A stretch of DNA of 24,183 bases, from IMG/VR virus record IMGVR_UViG_3300042292_000586, positions 1 to 24,183 of that record; one strand, 5' to 3'. Origin of the DNA: a virus. This document shows, piece by piece, positions 21,051-24,183 of the stretch. Under the pieces are notes generated by a model. That model was not told the DNA's origin. It worked only from the letters and a program-made list of their open reading frames with translations, and did no database searches. Every line of letters starts with the position of its first letter. Position 1 is the first letter of the stretch. The position numbers were made by a program, and so were the translations under genes.

Positions 21051-21233
21051 TCAGCGGTGACGGCGGTTGCGGCGGCGGGACGGCTGATCCGCGCCCAGCG
21101 TAGAACGGAAGAGGAGGTAGAACGCAGTGCCCACTGCCACGAGGGTGAGCGGCAAGCGGAGCGCGACGGGGACGCCGCCCTCGCTCTGCTCGGCTGCGGA
21201 CGCGGCATAGTCTTCGTAGGGGTTGTGGTACAC
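21051..21233 (-). CDS. Small single-span membrane protein with RRRNRR tail
   Basis: 60 residues from GTG 21233. Soluble N-terminus (YHNPYEDYAASAAEQSEGG), one membrane helix (about 27-46, LRLPLTLVAVGTAFYLLF) and a basic C-terminus SRRRNRRHR that looks like a degenerate tag. The upstream stop lies at 21239-21241. The start is uncertain: a CTG overlapping that stop (CTGA at 21239-21242) is the only longer option. Confidence 0.55.
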   Translation of the reverse strand: MYHNPYEDYAASAAEQSEGGVPVALRLPLTLVAVGTAFYLLFRSTLGADQPSRRRNRRHR

Positions 21234-21238
21234 GGCGT

Positions 21239-21643
21239 TCAGACGTTCTTCAGCGCGTTGCCGATGGCGAGCGCGATCTTGTCGATCTGCTTGGCTTCCA
21301 TATCGAAGACGCCGACGGGGAAGTCCTTGAACTGCGAAGTCGTGGCCGCACGGCGATAGGCTTCGTCTGCGCTCATGCCGTAGGCCATCATCTGCTCCTT
21401 CGTGGCGAAGAAGCGACCGCGCATGTCGCGAGCCATCGCAGTGTCGCCGTGGTTGGCGAAGGCGTTGATCGCCGCCGCCCAGCCCTTGCCGAAGGTGTCG
21501 ATCCACACCTGTGCCTCGGCGGCACCGTGCGGAAGCCACATGCGGACGCTGGGGTCAGCCCCGGCGTAGACCTTCAGCAGATCAAGGGCCTTGGCGGGGG
21601 TGACGTGGACGCGGGTGACGCGGGCGGGGTTGCGACGAGCCAT
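21239..21643 (-). CDS. RRNP-tagged hypothetical protein
   Basis: 134 residues. Short tag MARRNP (1-6), then strands and helices (RVHVTPAKALDLLKVYAGAD, AQVWIDTFGKGWAAAINAFA) and a helical end with QIDKIALAIGNALKN. Slightly basic overall. AGGAG precedes ATG within the repeated leader GAGTAGGAGTAC. No known family recognised. Confidence 0.75.
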   Translation of the reverse strand: MARRNPARVTRVHVTPAKALDLLKVYAGADPSVRMWLPHGAAEAQVWIDTFGKGWAAAINAFANHGDTAMARDMRGRFFATKEQMMAYGMSADEAYRRAATTSQFKDFPVGVFDMEAKQIDKIALAIGNALKNV

Positions 21644-21649
21644 GTGGGG

Positions 21650-21688
21650 GTACTCCTACTCCCCGCGAGCGTAACGGACGAAACGGCG
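21650..21688 (-). repeat. Repeated leader, copy A
   Basis: Plus-strand GTACTCCTACTC (21650-21661) and CGTAACGGACGAAACG (21670-21685). The first block carries the ribosome binding site of the gene at 21643; the second adjoins the terminator. Same layout in copies B and C. Confidence 0.75.
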
Positions 21689-21721
21689 AGGGCCACCGGG
21701 AACGGTGTCCCCGGTGGCCCT
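21689..21721 (-). terminator. Hairpin terminator, cassette A
   Basis: AGGGCCACCGGG pairs perfectly with CCCGGTGGCCCT (12 bp, 9-base loop). On the minus strand it is followed by CGCCGTTTCGTCC. It sits between the gene ending at 21740 and the leader of the next gene. Confidence 0.7.
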
Positions 21722-21739
21722 TGGGCGATGCCTCGGTGA

Positions 21740-21958
21740 TCAGTAATCGCCAAGCAACGAGCGTAGATGCGACGGAAGTCCCGAAGACGCACCGTGCGCT
21801 TCGGCTACGGATTCCAGTGCCCGCTGAATGTGGCGGTTTGCCGCCCGCAGGTTCTCCGCATGGGCATAGGTTTGGGCTTCTTCCAGTGCCTCGGCGGCGG
21901 CGGCGAGCGCGTCATCGAGGGTGGGGTAAAGCATTTCGGGGTTGCGGCGGCGGGCCAT
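21740..21958 (-). CDS. RRRNP-tagged small helical protein
   Basis: 72 residues from ATG 21958. Tag MARRRNP, then TLDDALAAAAEALEEAQTYA and ENLRAANRHIQRALESVAEA as two helices separated by a histidine, probably a helical hairpin. The start is fixed by the repeated GAGTAGGAGTAC leader. No family recognised. Confidence 0.75.
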   Translation of the reverse strand: MARRRNPEMLYPTLDDALAAAAEALEEAQTYAHAENLRAANRHIQRALESVAEAHGASSGLPSHLRSLLGDY

Positions 21959-21962
21959 AGGC

Positions 21963-22000
21963 GTACTCCTACTCCCGCCGACGTAACGGACGAAACGCCA
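21963..22000 (-). repeat. Repeated leader, copy B
   Basis: GTACTCCTACTC (21963-21974) and an exact copy of the 16-mer CGTAACGGACGAAACG (21982-21997) as in copy A. Confidence 0.75.
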
Positions 22001-22034
22001 AAGGTCACCGGAGGCTTTGCTTCCGATGGCCCTT
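22001..22034 (-). terminator. Imperfect hairpin, cassette B
   Basis: AAGGTCACCGGA and TCCGATGGCCCTT pair with two or three mismatches or wobbles around a GGCTTTGCT loop. It is the same position and family as the hairpins at 21689 and 22372, but weaker. Confidence 0.5.
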
Positions 22035-22059
22035 GGACGACGCCCCTGCGGGCGGGTGT

Positions 22060-22329
22060 TCAACCCTTGCTATTGGCGGCGTCCCACGCGGCGATCAGTC
22101 CCAGCATGTCCTCGACGCTCACCCCGGTCACGTTCGACCATGAGATCGACGCCCCGAGGTCGATGCTCTCGTTCCCGACGTACTTGAACTTCGGCCCGAC
22201 GCGCACCACTTCCGTGCGGTTTCCATGCAAGGGGTTCTCGCGTGTCATTTCGGCGTAGGTGTGCCCCTTGTGGCGATAGACCTCGATCTCCCACGGCGTA
22301 GGCTTGAGCAAGGGGTTGCGACGGGTCAT
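22060..22329 (-). CDS. RRNP-tagged hypothetical protein
   Basis: 89 residues. Tag MTRRNP, then strands WEIEVYRHKGHTYAEMTREN, RTEVVRVGPKFKYVGNE, and a helix VEDMLGLIAAWDAA. A second NP occurs in RENPLHGN without the Arg pair. AGGAG precedes ATG in the repeated leader. No known family recognised. Confidence 0.75.
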   Translation of the reverse strand: MTRRNPLLKPTPWEIEVYRHKGHTYAEMTRENPLHGNRTEVVRVGPKFKYVGNESIDLGASISWSNVTGVSVEDMLGLIAAWDAANSKG

Positions 22330-22333
22330 GCGG

Positions 22334-22371
22334 GTACTCCTACTCGTGGCGACGTAGCAAGCGGAAACGGC
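22334..22371 (-). repeat. Repeated leader, copy C
   Basis: GTACTCCTACTC (22334-22345), then CGACGTAGCAAGCGGAAACG, a diverged version of the second block in copies A and B. Confidence 0.65.
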
Positions 22372-22405
22372 GAAGGCTACCGGGGCGCGAACCCCGATGG
22401 CCTTC
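22372..22405 (-). terminator. Hairpin terminator, cassette C
   Basis: GAAGGCTACCGGGG and CCCCGATGGCCTTC pair except for one mismatch and one wobble, with a CGCGAA loop. It follows the DUF932-like gene by 16 bases, so most of that transcript may stop or pause here before the tagged genes. Confidence 0.6.
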
Positions 22406-22420
22406 CCGTCCCGGCGGCGT

Positions 22421-23800
22421 CTACGCGACGGCGGCGCGAGCGAACACGGGCATCAACTCCCCGGCGCGATGCTCCAGCATCGAGCGGCTGAACTCGCTCC
22501 ACTGCGCCTCGTGGGCGGCGCGGGTGACCGCGTTCAACAGGTCGGCCAGCGTGTCGCCCTGCTCGGCCTTGTAGGCAGAGAGGAGGGCTTCCACCAGCGT
22601 GTCGCGAGCGACGCCCGCGTCGATCTCCCCCTTCTCCGCGAGAGCCGTGAGCGCGGTGGGCACGTCCTTGTAGGTCTGCCCGAACAGGGACACCTTCGAC
22701 ACGTCGGTCGCACGGGTCACCTTCCAATCGCGGGCGAACGCGGCGAACGCCTCGGGCGCGGCCTTGACGGTCGCGACGATCTCGGGGACGACGCCGTCGA
22801 GGTTGCCCCGGTGGGCGCGACGGAAGGCCGCGAGGTAGGCGTCCGCGATGGTGAGGTTGACGCAGAGGATGCGGGTCGCGGCGAGCGACACCTTGAACCC
22901 GCCGTTCGCGGCGTCAGCGGTGGACCCGGCCACGCCGACTCGCAGCACGTCGCCCACGCGGGGGTCGATCTCCTGCGGGGCCATCCACGCGGCTTCCCAC
23001 CGCACGCGGGTGCTGGCGGGATCGTAGACGACGGAGCCGCGCATCCCCTCGCCCTTCAGCGCGTCGGCCACGCCCGCGAGGACTCGGTCGGCTTGCGCCG
23101 TCGTCGGGTAGGTGCCGCTGACGGCGCGGAACGCTTGCCACGCGCCGTTCACGTTGCGGACGCCGACTTGCGCCTTCGCGGTGTCGGGGAGTTTCGGGGC
23201 CTGTCGATTCCAGACCTCGGCGCGCACGTCGGGGTCGAGGATGCGGAGCATCGCCTTCGCGGACGGGAGGACCGGCGCGGCCATGCCCACGAGAGCGTCC
23301 CACGCCAGCGGCTCCAGCGGGATGCTGCCCTTGCCCCTCGTGATCTGCCCGTCGGGGGTGATGCGGAGATCGCGGAGCGGGACGGTGAAGTTTGTGCGCC
23401 GCTCCGCGCTGATCGCCTTCGCCGCTTCCATCGCCGCGTCTTCGATGAAGGGCTTGCTCGCGTGGTCGGTCGCCATCGCCTTGAACTTGTCCTTGCCGCT
23501 CTTCGCGAGCGGGGTGCCGACGGCGAAGAAGGGCTGCGGGAGGGCGAAGCCCATGCCGTCGAGGACGGCCATCTGCGCGGCGTTGCGCTGCTGCGCGGCC
23601 ACGGCCCCGGCGTCCGTCGCCGTCTGCGCGACGGGGGCGGCGGGCGTCGCGGGCGTCGTGGCGTTGGGGTCGGTCAGCCGTCCCGCGAACCCGTCGGCGG
23701 CGAAGCGCGCCATCGCGTCGGGGGTGGGCAGCGTGACGGGGACGCCGTCGGGCGCGGTGTAGACGAGGTGCGAGGGGGTGGGGTTCTGGTCGGTGTCCAT
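22421..23800 (-). CDS. DUF932-like phage/plasmid protein
   Basis: 459 residues, the largest complete gene here. After a Thr/Pro/Ala-rich start, the middle (about 225-330) shows the DUF932 layout: VRNVNGAWQAFRAVSGTYPT, an ADALKGEGMRGSVVYDP helix and strand, KVSLAATRILCVNLTIADAY with the conserved C-x-N turn and a RRAHRGNLD segment, then a helical C-terminal half. Family members occur on phages and plasmids, often near replication or anti-restriction genes, and have no agreed function. A strong promoter lies 25 bases upstream and AAGGAG precedes ATG. It lacks the RRxNP tag although it heads that operon. Confidence 0.7.
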   Translation of the reverse strand: MDTDQNPTPSHLVYTAPDGVPVTLPTPDAMARFAADGFAGRLTDPNATTPATPAAPVAQTATDAGAVAAQQRNAAQMAVLDGMGFALPQPFFAVGTPLAKSGKDKFKAMATDHASKPFIEDAAMEAAKAISAERRTNFTVPLRDLRITPDGQITRGKGSIPLEPLAWDALVGMAAPVLPSAKAMLRILDPDVRAEVWNRQAPKLPDTAKAQVGVRNVNGAWQAFRAVSGTYPTTAQADRVLAGVADALKGEGMRGSVVYDPASTRVRWEAAWMAPQEIDPRVGDVLRVGVAGSTADAANGGFKVSLAATRILCVNLTIADAYLAAFRRAHRGNLDGVVPEIVATVKAAPEAFAAFARDWKVTRATDVSKVSLFGQTYKDVPTALTALAEKGEIDAGVARDTLVEALLSAYKAEQGDTLADLLNAVTRAAHEAQWSEFSRSMLEHRAGELMPVFARAAVA

Positions 23801-23824
23801 GATGCTCCTTGGGTGGACGCTCCT

Positions 23825-23853
23825 TCTATAGTCCCGGCCCTCGGGGGTGTCAA
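23825..23853 (-). promoter_or_regulatory. Near-consensus sigma-70 promoter
   Basis: Minus-strand -35 TTGACA (23848-23853), 17-bp spacer, -10 TATAGA (23825-23830). It drives the DUF932-like gene and possibly, by read-through, the tagged genes beyond. It borders the ATAG-rich repeat region. Confidence 0.75.
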
Positions 23854-23940
23854 GGGGCGACTATGCCGATAGTCCGATAGCCCTTATGGCCGAACGGGCA
23901 TAGCCTCATAGCCTACTATCGACGCTGCTCTGCGCGTACT

Positions 23941-23957
23941 TCATAGCCCGATAGCCC
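23941..23957. repeat. 17-bp iteron-like repeat, copy 1
   Basis: TCATAGCCCGATAGCCC, identical to 23984-24000, start-to-start distance 43 bases (about four helical turns), so proteins bound at both copies would lie on the same face. Confidence 0.7.
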
Positions 23958-23983
23958 CCTATCGCTTACGTCAAACTGCAACA

Positions 23984-24000
23984 TCATAGCCCGATAGCCC
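23984..24000. repeat. 17-bp iteron-like repeat, copy 2
   Basis: Second exact copy. With the next seven bases it forms an inverted pair (TCATAGC at 23984-23990 and GCTATGA at 24001-24007). Confidence 0.7.
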
Positions 24001-24043
24001 GCTATGAAAGTGGCAAGAACGGGGCTATTCTCGATAGCGATAG

Positions 24044-24183
24044 GGCATAGCGCGACTTTTTTCACACGCTCTAGATCCCCAAGGAAACCCCCAGACCCCC
24101 CGCACATGGGACCGAAACTCATAGGGGCTATGCCTTATTAGAAATAGGGTATAAGAGAGTGTGAAAAAAACACGGGCTATGCC
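24044..24183. repeat. Large inverted repeat with T/A tracts
   Basis: Left arm GGCATAG, CGCGAC, TTTTTTCACACGCTCT (24044-24072). Right arm, read on the opposite strand, is GGCATAG, CCCGTG and then TTTTTTTCACACTCTCT (ending 24154). The inner 16 bases match at 15 positions and the outer GGCATAG is identical. The 81-base centre contains a CCCC-rich stretch and ATAG elements. It could extrude as a cruciform, or mark an origin or a replicon end. Confidence 0.65.

Larger units (their letters stand above)
23854..24183. other. ATAG/CTAT-repeat region, candidate origin or control region
   Basis: Non-coding to the window end and less GC-rich than the rest. It holds about twenty ATAG or CTAT tetramers, many as CATAGCC, CGATAGCC or GGCTATGCC. 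TCATAGCCCGATAGCCC occurs exactly twice (23941-23957 and 23984-24000), and the second copy continues to GCTATGA, completing a TCATAGC/GCTATGA inverted pair. Iteron-like repeats beside AT-rich runs suit a replication origin, a partition site or a cluster of operators. The region may continue beyond the window. Confidence 0.6.

Noticed and set aside
23916-24122. 68-codon minus-strand open frame inside the ATAG-repeat region
   Set aside because: It runs through the iteron-like repeats and one arm of the inverted repeat, has no ribosome binding site, and its composition is unlike the real genes.
1-24183. Insertion sequence, integrase or transposase
   Set aside because: No transposase-like frame, terminal inverted repeats with target duplications or recombinase motifs were seen.

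Overview
The window looks like an accessory-rich stretch of a GC-rich (about two-thirds G+C by eye) bacteriophage genome or a closely related mobile replicon. The evidence is the dense packing of short genes, long chains of ATGA stop/start overlaps, a phage-type replication and recombination set (polymerase, ssDNA-binding-like protein, Sak4-like ATPase, Cas4/RecB-like nuclease, DUF2325 protein), an endolysin cassette, several wall-degrading enzymes and a tRNA gene. Promoters resemble sigma-70 sites and ribosome binding sites are AGGAG-type, so a bacterial host is likely. I cannot name it. No capsid, portal, terminase or tail gene is recognisable here.

Layout. (1) 1-8073, minus strand: DNA metabolism. 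Reading leftwards: a two-helix membrane protein, a HAD phosphatase, small unknowns, a DUF2325/helix-turn-helix protein, a Cas4-like nuclease, a Sak4-like ATPase, a DUF669-like ssDNA-binding protein, three small unknowns, and a uracil-DNA-glycosylase/DNA-polymerase fusion cut by the window edge. (2) 8278-10464, plus strand: a probable lysis cassette with two Pro/Ala-rich membrane proteins, a GH46-like endolysin and a small exported protein. (3) 10446-14150, minus strand: a tRNA-Leu(CAA) and a run of small overlapping unknowns, including three tandem paralogous acidic proteins. (4) 14286-18973, plus strand: two proteins sharing an N-terminal domain (one fused to Nudix), a C1q/TNF-like protein, and three wall- or lipid-acting enzymes, each with a C-terminal membrane helix. 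(5) 18924-23800, minus strand: small basic proteins nearly all starting with an Arg-rich RRxNP tag, headed by a large DUF932-like protein. (6) 23801-24183: a non-coding, repeat-rich region that could be an origin or control region.

The most unusual feature spans regions 4 and 5. At least eleven encoded proteins carry an NPRR(R) or RRxNP tag: at the C-terminus or between domains in plus-strand genes, and mostly at the N-terminus in minus-strand genes. One protein contains a C-type tag joined directly to an N-type tag. I infer a common targeting, packaging, nucleic-acid-binding or processing signal, possibly for proteins co-assembled in a virion, perhaps a membrane-containing one. Six minus-strand promoters also share a layout, most of them with a conserved motif between -35 and -10, which suggests coordinated control.
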